A stretch of 15,872 bases of DNA from Psychrosphaera sp. (GTDB taxonomy: Bacteria > Pseudomonadota > Gammaproteobacteria > Enterobacterales > Alteromonadaceae), in assembly GCA_028098005.1 (NCBI GenBank), contig JAOHFM010000036.1, positions 1 to 15,872 on the forward strand. The letters are read 5' to 3'. The position numbers and the translations under genes were made by a program. Shown one piece after another: positions 6,118-12,856 of the stretch. Within the stretch, counting starts at the first letter, position 1. Every line of letters starts with the position of its first letter. Below the pieces are notes generated by a model. The model was not told where the DNA came from and made no database searches. It saw nothing but the letters and a program-made list of their open reading frames with translations.

Positions 6118-7005
6118 GTGATTGATTCCATAGAAGAGCTGAAGATATTCAGTACGATTTTTGAACTCAAATCTATCCGAATGGCTGCTGATGCTCACAA
6201 TCTAACGGCTGCGGCAGTAAGTAAAAGGTTGATAGCGCTCGAAAACAGACTGAGTGCGAAATTATTTTATAGAACAACTCGGACTCTTAGTCCGACATTT
6301 ACAGGTGAGAAGCTATATAACCATGCACAAAGACTGTTAAGTATTAGTGATGAGATTGAACATGACCTTGACCCAACTAATACGTTAAAAGGAAAAATAA
6401 AAATAACTGCGTCGGCTTCTTTTACGCAAAGCTATTTATTACCTGTGATTAGCAGCTTTTTAAAAAATTTCCCGCAAGTTAATATTGAAATCATTTCTAC
6501 TGACAGCTTGGTAAATTTAACTGAACAAGGTGTTGATTTAGCTGTTAGGCATGGCCCTTCGCGGGACTCATCGTTAATAGGTCAAAAGCTATCCGATACA
6601 AAGAGAGTCTTATGTGCAACGCCGAGTTATTTAGAAAAGAGAGGAGTGCCACATTCACCTGAATATTTAACAGAGCATACTTTATTAACCGTTGGTAATG
6701 AAACTAATTGGTCATTCATTAGAGAAGGTGAACGGAAAACAGTTAAGTTAAACCCTGCCTTTTCTTCTAGCTTAGGAGACAGCGTTTTGAGTATGGTAGA
6801 ATTAGACCACGGTATCGCGCTTTTGTCAGATTGGCACATTAAAGAAAGTGTTGCTCAAGAGCGCTTAAAGGTTATTTTGGAGGACTGGGAATGCGACCCC
6901 TCAATTTCAATTAACCTGTTATATCCTTCTAGGAAAAACCAATCGATAATAGTTAAGAACTTCATTGACCACTTGAAAAAGTGGATAAAAAGTAATCCTC
7001 TTTAA
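6118..7005 (+). CDS. LysR-type transcriptional regulator
   Basis: A 295-residue cytoplasmic LysR-family protein. The winged helix-turn-helix occupies about residues 4-63, with recognition segment AADAHNLTAAAVSKRLIALE (about 23-42) and the family's LFYRTTRTLSPTFTGE. A linker helix follows, then a periplasmic-binding-protein-like effector domain (about 90-290), including SASFTQSYLLPVI and VDLAVRHG. The start is GTG at 6118; AAAAGG lies upstream. It is transcribed away from the quinone oxidoreductase gene across a 101-base gap that contains dyad sites, the classical layout for a LysR regulator controlling the divergent operon and itself. The effector is unknown; quinones or electrophiles are plausible from the neighbours. 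Confidence 0.92.
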   Translation: MIDSIEELKIFSTIFELKSIRMAADAHNLTAAAVSKRLIALENRLSAKLFYRTTRTLSPTFTGEKLYNHAQRLLSISDEIEHDLDPTNTLKGKIKITASASFTQSYLLPVISSFLKNFPQVNIEIISTDSLVNLTEQGVDLAVRHGPSRDSSLIGQKLSDTKRVLCATPSYLEKRGVPHSPEYLTEHTLLTVGNETNWSFIREGERKTVKLNPAFSSSLGDSVLSMVELDHGIALLSDWHIKESVAQERLKVILEDWECDPSISINLLYPSRKNQSIIVKNFIDHLKKWIKSNPL

Positions 7006-7254
7006 ATATAAACTTTGCTTTTTTGGAACTCTACCACTGCAAGACGGTTGCTATTAGAATTTAGAGGCTTTCCAGCTAACGAGACTGTAAATGATAATTT
7101 TACAAAAATGCGCTAGAGAGGCCGCCCGTTATTCGCTCATAGCTGCTTGTCAGATAAAGTCTAAACTATTTGCGTTTACTGTCAGATTTGATGTGAGCTA
7201 CTACACCTAGTTTACCTTATACAACGCGGTAAGTTGGGTTTTCTGTTCATTATT

Positions 7255-7286
7255 GTCGGGTTATGTGGCTTCGCCACTCACCTGAC
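7255..7286. repeat. Compound hairpin in a REP-like intergenic element
   Basis: Outer arms GTCGGGT and ACCTGAC (one G-T pair) enclose an inner perfect stem GTGGC-TTC-GCCAC. It is flanked by the direct repeat of GGTAAGTTGGGT/GGTAGGTTGGAT and by ACCCAAC. GTTGGGT...ACCCAAC intergenic repeats are common in gammaproteobacteria, so this is probably a copy of a dispersed palindromic element. Confidence 0.5.
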
Positions 7287-7370
7287 TGAAATAAACGTGG
7301 TAGGTTGGATAAACAGAGGGCGTCACCCAACATGATTTCAAATACAGCATTGAAGATCTGCCTCTGGCAC

Positions 7371-7415
7371 AGAACCGCCCGTCGGTTCTAACTCATAATT
7401 GTCCAATTGCGAGTT
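7371..7415. repeat. Two adjacent hairpins downstream of the lipoprotein gene
   Basis: AGAACCG-CCCGT-CGGTTCT (7371-7389) is a perfect 7-bp stem. It is followed at once by AACTC-AT-AATT-GTCC-AATT-GC-GAGTT (7390-7415). Neither has a following T-run on either strand, so they look like part of the intergenic element and not standard terminators. Confidence 0.5.
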
Positions 7416-7477
7416 AACGTAAATAGCCTAAAGGGTGGCAGTTAGCATGGTATTGAGTTTTGGTCATGGCTTCTTTA

Positions 7478-8065
7478 TTACTGCTTATTAAAGACACATA
7501 GTTGGTCCTGATTAAACGCTAAGGCTTGCTTAGTGAGTATGTTAAAACCAACCAAACATGCTGGTGAATGTACCAGAGGGCTACGTGATTCTATCTCGTA
7601 ACAACTTTGTCCGTTTTGTTCAGAAAGAGAGAACACAACATCTCCGTTATCTCCAATATATTCAAAATGCTCAAAGTAATATTCATCTAAATAGGCGTCA
7701 GTCTCTGACTCTGCTTGATCTTGTAACATTCTATCGGTGTTATAAAAAGCAAAGCTTGGATGTCCTTCTGCAGTGACTTCCACCATGAATATTTTGCTAT
7801 TAGGACTAAACGCTATATGCATCCCGTTTAAGTAGGTTTCGGTATCGACGATAGTTTTATTTGAGCTTTTTATTACAAGTTTCGAATGTACCCATCCTTC
7901 AATCATATCGTCAATAACTAAACAGAGGTAATCGTCATGCGCTTTTATGTATGCACAATCGCCACTTTGTTCCAAAGCGATGGGCGCTTCGGGTGATTTT
8001 TGCTTATCGTTCAAAGCACAGCTAGTTGCAGAAAAACATAACGCTAAACAAAGTAGTATTCTCAT
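7478..8065 (-). CDS. Hypothetical lipoprotein
   Basis: A 195-residue protein starting at ATG 8065. The N-terminus is a lipoprotein-type signal (MRILLCLALCFSATSC) with the lipidation cysteine probably at residue 16; the lipobox ATSC is acceptable but not ideal. The mature part is acidic, rich in Asp, Glu and Tyr, and has four further cysteines (two near 37-48 and others near 155, 170 and 190) that could form disulfides in the periplasm. I recognise no family; segments such as HIAFSPNSKIFMVEV recall a beta-propeller blade, but that is weak. It is divergent from the cytochrome b561 gene, with a palindrome between them. It probably sits in the outer or inner membrane facing the periplasm. Confidence 0.7.
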   Translation of the reverse strand: MRILLCLALCFSATSCALNDKQKSPEAPIALEQSGDCAYIKAHDDYLCLVIDDMIEGWVHSKLVIKSSNKTIVDTETYLNGMHIAFSPNSKIFMVEVTAEGHPSFAFYNTDRMLQDQAESETDAYLDEYYFEHFEYIGDNGDVVFSLSEQNGQSCYEIESRSPLVHSPACLVGFNILTKQALAFNQDQLCVFNKQ

Positions 8066-8099
8066 AAGGTTTTAAGTTTATTTTATAAAAACAGTTCAT

Positions 8100-8119
8100 T
8101 GTATGTTTTAGATCATACA
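8100..8119. promoter_or_regulatory. Dyad in the lipoprotein/cytochrome b561 divergent promoter region
   Basis: TGTATG (8100-8105) and CATACA (8114-8119) are perfect inverted half-sites separated by 8 bases, in the 147-base gap between two divergent genes. The layout resembles a site for a dimeric regulator, loosely CRP/FNR-like in size. The regulator is not identified. Confidence 0.35.
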
Positions 8120-8212
8120 AGGAAGAATGATTTTAAGCGATACTGATTGTGCAAATTTACTACAAACAAAGTAACCACTTAGCTAATTACGTTACTTTAT
8201 AAGAGGGGCGCC

Positions 8213-8773
8213 ATGAATATTAAAAACACCACAACTCATTACAACAACGTCTCTATTGCCTTGCACTGGATCATGTTTATTTTAATTGTCGCGGTTTTTG
8301 GCAGTATTGAGCTAAGGGAATTGTTTGAAAGGGGCACTGAAACCCGAGATGCCTTTAAAATGTGGCATTTTATGTTGGGCTTAGCTGTGTTAGCTCTAGT
8401 AAGCGTAAGGTTAATTGCTCGTATATTAGCGGGTCCAGTACCTGCAATAAAACCTACCCCTAAAAAGTGGCAGAGTACACTCGCTAAACTTGCACACATT
8501 TCGCTTTATGTTTTTATGTTTGTTATGCCAATTGCAGGCTGGCTGATATTAAGTATGGCAGGTAAACCAATACCATTCTTTGGTTTAGAGCTGCCTCCAC
8601 TGGCAAGTGAAAATAAAGAGCTTGCTAAAACCATTAAAGAACTACATGAAACTGTAGGTGAGGTGGGTTATTACTTAATCGCTGCGCATGCCGCCGCGGC
8701 ATTGTTTCATCACTATATTCTGGCCGACAACACATTTAAACGTATGTTGTTTTCTAAAAAGCAAAACCATTGA
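8213..8773 (+). CDS. Cytochrome b561 (CybB family)
   Basis: A 186-residue four-helix inner-membrane dihaem cytochrome of the bacterial b561 (CybB/YodB) family, which passes electrons between the quinone pool and other carriers and in E. coli CybB oxidises superoxide to reduce ubiquinone. Membrane helices are about residues 16-33, 52-72, 95-115 and 148-168. Haem ligands are visible: His18 (ALHWIM), His52 (MWHFMLG), His145 (ELHETVG) and His159 (AAHAAAA). The 14-residue spacing of the last pair equals that of E. coli CybB (His137/His151). AGAGGGG precedes the ATG. It stands alone, convergent with rluA. Confidence 0.9.
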   Translation: MNIKNTTTHYNNVSIALHWIMFILIVAVFGSIELRELFERGTETRDAFKMWHFMLGLAVLALVSVRLIARILAGPVPAIKPTPKKWQSTLAKLAHISLYVFMFVMPIAGWLILSMAGKPIPFFGLELPPLASENKELAKTIKELHETVGEVGYYLIAAHAAAALFHHYILADNTFKRMLFSKKQNH

Positions 8774-8799
8774 GGTTTTACTTCAGCACTCTTCTAAGT

Positions 8800-9471
8800 T
8801 CAGAAGCCACTTGGTGAATAAAAGTGCATGTTTTCATTCGACTTAGGGTGAGAAAATGACAAAGACGTAGCATGTAACATGAGCCGTTCAGCTTTAGAGT
8901 AGGAATCTGCTAAATCATAGAGATCGCATCCAATAATAGGGTGACCAATGGCCAAACTATGTAGCCGTAACTGGTGCGTACGTCCTGTTATTGGCTCAAA
9001 TTGCACATGCGAGGTATTGGTGTCAGCGTCATAACTTAGTACTTGATAGCGGCTGTTGGCGGGCTTGCCACTGTCATAACAGACTTTTTGTAACGGAAAT
9101 CCTTCAACATCTTTAATCAGCGGAAAAGTAATTTCACCTTGAGCCTGTGCGAGTTGTCCGTCTAATATAGCTTCGTAGTATTTTTTAACTGACCGTTGTG
9201 CAAACTGCTCACACAACTGTTTATTGGTCTCTTTATTTAACGCCAGCAACATTAAGCCCGATGTACCAAAGTCCAGCCGGTGAATTAACGTGGCGGTTGG
9301 GTATTGCTGAACAATACGATAATGAACCGAGTCTTTGTTTAGTGGGTGCTTACCGGACAAACTGAGCAATTTGGATGGTTTGTTGATCACAATAAAATCA
9401 GGGTCTTCGTACTCAACCCGAATATCTTCTAAACACGGCGGAACAATAAACGGGTCGGGTTGCGGCTGCAT
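8800..9471 (-). CDS. rluA: RluA pseudouridine synthase (23S rRNA U746 / tRNA U32)
   Basis: A 223-residue pseudouridine synthase with ATG at 9471, chosen because homology starts there and the longer frame overlaps the upstream gene in another reading frame. The catalytic motif HRLDFGTSG carries Asp at about residue 67. FIVINKPSKLLS matches the VVNKPSGLLS of RluA, and KVCYDSGKPANSRYQV matches the E. coli RluA segment KVCYETGKPAQTEYEV, which distinguishes it from RluC/D and TruC. EPITGRTHQLRLHSLAIGHP is the RNA-binding/active-site block. No S4 domain is present, as expected for RluA. It begins 10 bases after the stop of the SEC-C gene and is probably translationally coupled to it. Confidence 0.9.
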   Translation of the reverse strand: MQPQPDPFIVPPCLEDIRVEYEDPDFIVINKPSKLLSLSGKHPLNKDSVHYRIVQQYPTATLIHRLDFGTSGLMLLALNKETNKQLCEQFAQRSVKKYYEAILDGQLAQAQGEITFPLIKDVEGFPLQKVCYDSGKPANSRYQVLSYDADTNTSHVQFEPITGRTHQLRLHSLAIGHPIIGCDLYDLADSYSKAERLMLHATSLSFSHPKSNENMHFYSPSGF

Positions 9472-9481
9472 GGTCAGTGAA

Positions 9482-9820
9482 TTATCCGCAGCACTTTTTG
9501 TATTTTTTCCCACTGCCACAAAGGCAAGGATCATTACGCGAAGGGGTTTTCTCTACCGTCACTGTGGTTGCTTTATTGAGTAATGTAGTAAGCTGCTCAA
9601 TTGATTCTTGCGCATTTTCAGAAGTATTCACTTCAATATTTGCAAATAACTGGTGCTCGCTAAGTTGATGTTCAATTTCTACTTTTCTTGCTTCAGAGGT
9701 GACAACGAGTTCCAGTGGGTATTTTTTACTCCCTGCTTTTTGTGACACTTTTGGTTGGTAGCTTTTAATATGGTTTTGTCGTGCGTCTTGGCGACCTTTG
9801 AAGAAAAACTTGTCTGACAT
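9482..9820 (-). CDS. Small SEC-C metal-binding protein (PBPRA1643-like)
   Basis: A 112-residue protein. The basic N-terminus begins [17 protein letters not shown], the middle is an acidic, helix-prone region (about 40-85), and the C-terminus is a zinc-binding SEC-C motif, [17 protein letters not shown], with Cys99, Cys101, Cys110 and Cys111. The same motif ends SecA, where it binds zinc and contacts SecB and ribosomes. The overall form matches small SWIM/SEC-C family proteins first named from Photobacterium. The function is unknown. It is directly upstream of rluA (10-base gap), which hints at a role near the ribosome or RNA. Confidence 0.85.
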   Translation of the reverse strand: MSDKFFFKGRQDARQNHIKSYQPKVSQKAGSKKYPLELVVTSEARKVEIEHQLSEHQLFANIEVNTSENAQESIEQLTTLLNKATTVTVEKTPSRNDPCLCGSGKKYKKCCG

Positions 9821-9863
9821 GTTTGGAGTCCAAATAGAGTTCTGTTTTGAAAAGGCATAGTAG

Positions 9864-9885
9864 GGTACTGATTGAGTTTAGTACC
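9864..9885. promoter_or_regulatory. Dyad upstream of the SEC-C/rluA operon
   Basis: GGTACT (9864-9869) and AGTACC (9880-9885) are perfect inverted half-sites 10 bases apart, 44-65 bases before the SEC-C start codon. They could be an operator or a small leader hairpin. No regulator is indicated. Confidence 0.3.
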
Positions 9886-9966
9886 TTAGTTACACAGCGC
9901 CTTTGTTGATTAACTAAATTATATCACAGTCATAGTGCGTAGTGAGCGAAGAAGAGCGATTTGGCG

Positions 9967-9995
9967 TTATCAAATAAGCACAAAGATGTTATAAA
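9967..9995 (+). promoter_or_regulatory. Possible promoter of the RraA-family gene
   Basis: TTATCA (9967-9972) and TATAAA (9990-9995) are separated by 17 bases and lie about 80 bases before the ATG. Both boxes are imperfect. It is the best spaced pair in the 255-base divergent gap. Confidence 0.35.
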
Positions 9996-10075
9996 TTATT
10001 AAGCGCCTTAACCAGAGTACTTTTTTAAGTCGCGAGATTACGACAAACCACCGTTCAAAAAGGAGAAAATGTAAA

Positions 10076-10693
10076 ATGGAAAAGGTATTTGAGTCATTGT
10101 CACCAACAGATTATGCAAATGTGCTACCTCGAACACAGTTCATAGACTTTTCTATTTATTCTCTTTTACAAACTCCCAACAGAATTGCTGGGCCTGCATT
10201 TACGGTTCAGTTAATTGCGGGGGATCATTTAATGATGCATGCGGCAATTTATGACGCTCCAAAAGGCTCAATTATTGTTGTCGATGGTGTTGATAGCGAC
10301 TTTGCCGTTGCAGGTGGAAATGTATGTGCGGTAGCACAAAAACGCGGTGTCAAGGGCTTTGTGGTAGATGGTGTGGTGCGTGATGTTGAGGAAATTAAAG
10401 AGAACTCTTTTCCGGTATTTGCTAAGGGCGTGTTTCCTGTGCCAGGCAGTAAAAAAGTTAAATTACCTTTAAACCAACCTATTGTGTGTGGCGGTGTCAC
10501 GGTAAACCCCGGCGATATTATAGTTGCCGACTCGGAAGGTATTGCAGTTATACCGCAAGACACAGCATCAGAAGTTTATGAAAAAGCAAAAAGGAAGGCT
10601 GATGCTGAACAAAAGATGTCGTTGGAAGAATGGCAAGCAAACCACGAACATCGTATAAAAGAAGCGCTGTTAAACGCAACGGCAAAAGTCTAG
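10076..10693 (+). CDS. RraA / HMG-CHA aldolase family protein
   Basis: A 205-residue protein of the RraA-like fold. The family covers the RNase E inhibitor RraA and 4-hydroxy-4-methyl-2-oxoglutarate/oxaloacetate aldolases. Seen here: GDHLMMHAAI (about 49-58), the GGN turn (80-82), and FVVDGVVRDVEEI (about 95-107), whose Arg102 and Asp103 are the substrate- and metal-binding residues of the aldolases. With these, and a C-terminal helical extension (KRKADAEQKMSLEEW) longer than E. coli RraA (161 residues), an aldolase or decarboxylase-type activity is more likely than RNase E control. AAAAAGGAGAA is a strong ribosome-binding site. The gene stands alone and converges on the BMT5-like gene with a 14-base gap. 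Confidence 0.85.
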   Translation: MEKVFESLSPTDYANVLPRTQFIDFSIYSLLQTPNRIAGPAFTVQLIAGDHLMMHAAIYDAPKGSIIVVDGVDSDFAVAGGNVCAVAQKRGVKGFVVDGVVRDVEEIKENSFPVFAKGVFPVPGSKKVKLPLNQPIVCGGVTVNPGDIIVADSEGIAVIPQDTASEVYEKAKRKADAEQKMSLEEWQANHEHRIKEALLNATAKV

Positions 10694-10707
10694 GCACTAG
10701 GCAATGC

Positions 10708-11550
10708 CTATAGTTCGCTCTTATGTTGCTGCCAATCTAAGTGATATTGCCACTGAGCTTTGTGAATGCGAGTGTTTTTGTGAAGTTCCCAGTCTGCTTG
10801 GTTGGCAAATGGACCTTTTCTACAAAGCGGACAATAGCCTTCTGAGTCATACTGAAATGACGTTAGTCTCGATTTAATGTTGTGCTCGATAACGTCGGAA
10901 TAGACATAAATATCACTGGCTTCATGTTTAACGCACTTGTCTCTATCTACATTACGAATTAAGTAGTTTTTAAATAACGATACGTTAAAGGCTTCGCTAC
11001 CTAAAAACTCAACGCTATTTTTTGAATCACCTGCGGCTGTAGCTAAAGGTGTTAAAACTAGAGATGTTGAAACCAGAGGGGTTAAACTGGTTTCAATGTG
11101 CCAGTGACTATAAGGCTTTACAGATTTGGTGGTGATATAACATAGACGTTCGCCGTTGCTCGATAACAAAACATCAAAGCTGTGTTTTACAAAGTGATAC
11201 AACAAGTTCCTATTTAGTAGGTTCGCGGTTTTATCACGTTCTTTTTGATATTGCGCATACGTTTTTTGCGTAGGCACAAGAGGGTGATTAAAAATAACAA
11301 TATCGGCCTGCTCTTGAGGTAACTGTTTAACACTTTCTAAATTAGTTATATCAATATCGTGGAATACGGTGACACCGGCATTCAACAAATCATCCAATGC
11401 GTTCTTTTTGTATTTATTTCTAAGTGCCGATTCACTGTCGTAAGTTGATGCAATTAGATTACTAGGCGATACATGAGCCAATAATGCTCGAGAGAAGCTT
11501 AAGTCACCGTCGCCAACGGTTATTACTCGGCAGTTTTTAGGTAAATACAT
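10708..11550 (-). CDS. BMT5-like (DUF2431) Rossmann methyltransferase candidate with C2H2 zinc finger
   Basis: A 280-residue protein starting at ATG 11550 (AGAAG upstream); an in-frame TTG 13 codons earlier is less likely. VGDGDLSFSRAL (about 12-23) is the glycine-rich motif I of the BMT5/DUF2431 family, whose yeast member methylates 25S rRNA at a uridine N3. ADIVIFNHP (82-90) stands where eukaryotic members have IIFNFPH; LLSSNGERLCYI and YSHWHIE correspond to the family's LLSPGGKI and YTLWNI segments. The order and spacing support a BMT5-like domain. The C-terminus adds C-x2-C-x13-H-x5-H (Cys240, Cys243, His257, His263), a C2H2-type zinc finger likely to bind RNA. DUF2431 is mainly eukaryotic. 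Substrate is inferred to be RNA; not demonstrable here. Confidence 0.75.
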   Translation of the reverse strand: MYLPKNCRVITVGDGDLSFSRALLAHVSPSNLIASTYDSESALRNKYKKNALDDLLNAGVTVFHDIDITNLESVKQLPQEQADIVIFNHPLVPTQKTYAQYQKERDKTANLLNRNLLYHFVKHSFDVLLSSNGERLCYITTKSVKPYSHWHIETSLTPLVSTSLVLTPLATAAGDSKNSVEFLGSEAFNVSLFKNYLIRNVDRDKCVKHEASDIYVYSDVIEHNIKSRLTSFQYDSEGYCPLCRKGPFANQADWELHKNTRIHKAQWQYHLDWQQHKSEL

Positions 11551-11614
11551 TTGATGGCTTCTTAATAGAATGTTTTTAAATTGTATCAAATCCGCAAAAC
11601 ATGAGAAACAAAGT

Positions 11615-11642
11615 AAAGGCAGGTATTCCTTAGCCTGCCTTT
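11615..11642 (-). terminator. Rho-independent terminator, probably for cydB
   Basis: A perfect 9-bp stem (AAAGGCAGG against CCTGCCTTT) with a 10-base loop lies 145 bases after the cydB stop. A T-rich tail occurs on both sides, so it can work in either direction; on the minus strand it ends the cydB transcript before the BMT5-like gene. Confidence 0.7.
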
Positions 11643-11650
11643 TATTTTTG

Positions 11651-11723
11651 ACTTTTAGAGCTTCTACTTTTATAGCCTTTACTTATAGACTCTGATTCTT
11701 GTAGCTCAACTTTTATCTCTGTA
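11651..11723. repeat. Degenerate 15-bp tandem repeat
   Basis: Five imperfect units with a 15-base period follow one another (ACTTTTAGAGCTTCT, ACTTTTATAGCCTTT, ACTTATAGACTCTGA, then two more diverged ones). The stretch has no start codon in its one longer open frame on the minus strand. It fills most of the gap between the terminator and cydB. Confidence 0.5.
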
Positions 11724-11786
11724 TTTGAAGCCCTACTTGTTGGCTATTACTTGCAGAGAGTCGTGTCGCAACTAAGAGTCACGTAA

Positions 11787-12258
11787 TTAATAGTATCGTA
11801 ACTCCTGAACTTTGCCCCAGAATACTCGATAGGAATAAACGGTATAAGCCAAAATGGTAGGAACAACAATTACGGCGCCGTAAAGTAAAAAGTTAAGTGA
11901 CTCTTTGGCGGCGACGGATTCCCATATGGTGATCTGATGAGGAACAATGTATGGGAAAAAGCTGTAACCTAAGCCAACAAAACTTAAAACAAAAATAAGA
12001 GCCGCTAATATAAACGGGTAACCGGCACCAAAATCTGGTTTTACTTGAAGCTGAGATAGCGCTTTATAGCAAAAACCAAATAGCACGGCGCACACAATTG
12101 GAATCGGCAATAAAAACATACCTACTGTCCAGGTAAACCACTTCTCATAAATTTCCGGGTTCAATACTAAGTTGGTTAATGAAACAAGTAGAATGCCGGT
12201 AAAAGCGATGCCCAGTGCTTTTCTTGCGATGCTAATCGACCACTCTTGTAAAGACGAC
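11787..12258 (-). CDS. cydB: Cytochrome bd ubiquinol oxidase subunit II, C-terminal half (truncated at the repeat junction)
   Basis: About 157 codons of a multi-pass membrane protein. Four hydrophobic helices are visible, and the C-terminal block GYSFFPYIVPHQITIWESVAA followed by LLYGAVIVVPTILAYTVYSY is characteristic of CydB/CioB. Full CydB is about 335-380 residues, so the first half is missing: at 12258/12259 the sequence switches to the inverted copy of the DJ-1 gene. An open frame continues 11 bases past the junction to a GTG, but that start is an accident of the fusion. CydB with CydA forms the bd-type terminal oxidase, reducing oxygen with quinol in the inner membrane. No cydA is in the window, and I find no CydX-type small gene downstream. 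A complete gene presumably exists in the real genome. Confidence 0.88.
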
Positions 12259-12454
12259 TCCGTTTTCACTACAGGATACTTTAATTTCTAGAGGTGCAAA
12301 GCACATTTATGGTGCAGCGTGGGTAGAAAATGTAGTGAATGATAAGCGAGTAATTACTGGTCAAAACCCACAATCTGCTCGAAAAGTTGGTGAAGAAATT
12401 CTGTCCGAACTAAAAGATATCAAATCGATTAATTCTAAGAGCTTTATTAATTAG
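12259..12454 (+). pseudogene. C-terminal fragment of the DJ-1/PfpI gene (right arm)
   Basis: Carries only about the last 64 codons of the gene that is complete at 3419-4183, identical in sequence. The signal peptide, catalytic Cys and Glu are all missing. It begins at the inverted-repeat junction, so it is a product of the rearrangement or join, not of gradual decay. Confidence 0.92.
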
Positions 12455-12499
12455 TGGGTTGTAAGTGAAATGCTAATAAAGAATTGGAAGTAGCACCTA

Positions 12500-12727
12500 G
12501 TGAAAAATATCTTAATATTAAATGGCGGAAAAAGTTTCGCTCACTCTAAAGGTGAACTGAATAGTTCCCTTGCAGCCTTTGCTGAAAACTTCTTTAGACA
12601 GAGACACTGCAATATTAGTAATACGACTATCGATAAAGGTTATGATGTTGATGAAGAAATATCTAAATGGCTATGGGCAGATTTGGTAATATTTCATACA
12701 CTATCCAGCTTCATTCTCTATCCCTAA
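12500..12727 (+). pseudogene. mdaB: Truncated MdaB-like quinone oxidoreductase (right copy)
   Basis: Identical duplicate of 3146-3373: a GTG start, about 67 residues of MdaB N-terminus, then eight unrelated residues and a stop. In this arm it follows only the DJ-1 fragment, without the rest of the operon or its promoter. Confidence 0.8.
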
Positions 12728-12754
12728 TCTATTTCGGCTCTTCCTGTGAAAGAG

Positions 12755-12856
12755 TGTTAACGCTTGCCGTAAACGGCACAAAATAGCAGGCTAAAATTGG
12801 CAACGAAGGAGCACTGCCTGCTGTTTTGTATCCTTGGTTTAACGGCTTTGTTAGAC
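12755..12856 (-). repeat. attC site (right copy)
   Basis: Identical duplicate, inverted, of the attC at 3017-3118, with the left box GTCTAAC at 12856-12850 on the minus strand overlapping the cassette gene's stop codon. Confidence 0.8.

Larger units (their letters stand above)
7006..7477. other. Gene-free 472-bp stretch with several hairpins
   Basis: No convincing coding frame is present. Structure is concentrated in 7224-7415: a 16-base direct repeat (ACGCGGTAAGTTGGGT near 7224 and ACGTGGTAGGTTGGAT near 7294), the inverted pair GTTGGGT (7233) and ACCCAAC (about 7325), a compound hairpin at 7255-7286, and two adjoining hairpins at 7371-7389 and 7390-7415. The first part (about 7006-7220) has one small hairpin (TGTAAA/TTTACA near 7090) and otherwise nothing I can name. 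Confidence 0.7.

Noticed and set aside
7072..7137. attC-like pair CTAACGAG ... CCCGTTATT
   Set aside because: TAACG and CGTTA are complementary, but the boxes do not fit RYYYAAC/GTTRRRY and the arms between them do not pair as L''/L'.
7558..7776. 72-residue plus-strand frame inside the lipoprotein gene
   Set aside because: It is antisense to a gene with a clear lipoprotein signal and has no ribosome-binding site or recognisable content.
9472..9534. Longer RluA starting at 9534
   Set aside because: The added 21 residues overlap the SEC-C gene in another frame and have no counterpart in RluA proteins.
10694..10707. Small palindrome TAGGC-AAT-GCCTA as a terminator between the RraA-family and BMT5-like genes
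   Set aside because: The stem is only 5 bp and no T-run follows on either strand.
11643..11786. CydX/DUF2474-type small gene after cydB
   Set aside because: No start codon leads into a short hydrophobic frame; the only open frame here is polar, lysine/serine-rich and lacks a start.
12259..12269. GTG start giving a complete 160-residue membrane protein from 12269
   Set aside because: The GTG and first codons come from the antisense strand of the DJ-1 fragment across the junction. The protein is the C-terminal half of CydB, so the start is accidental.
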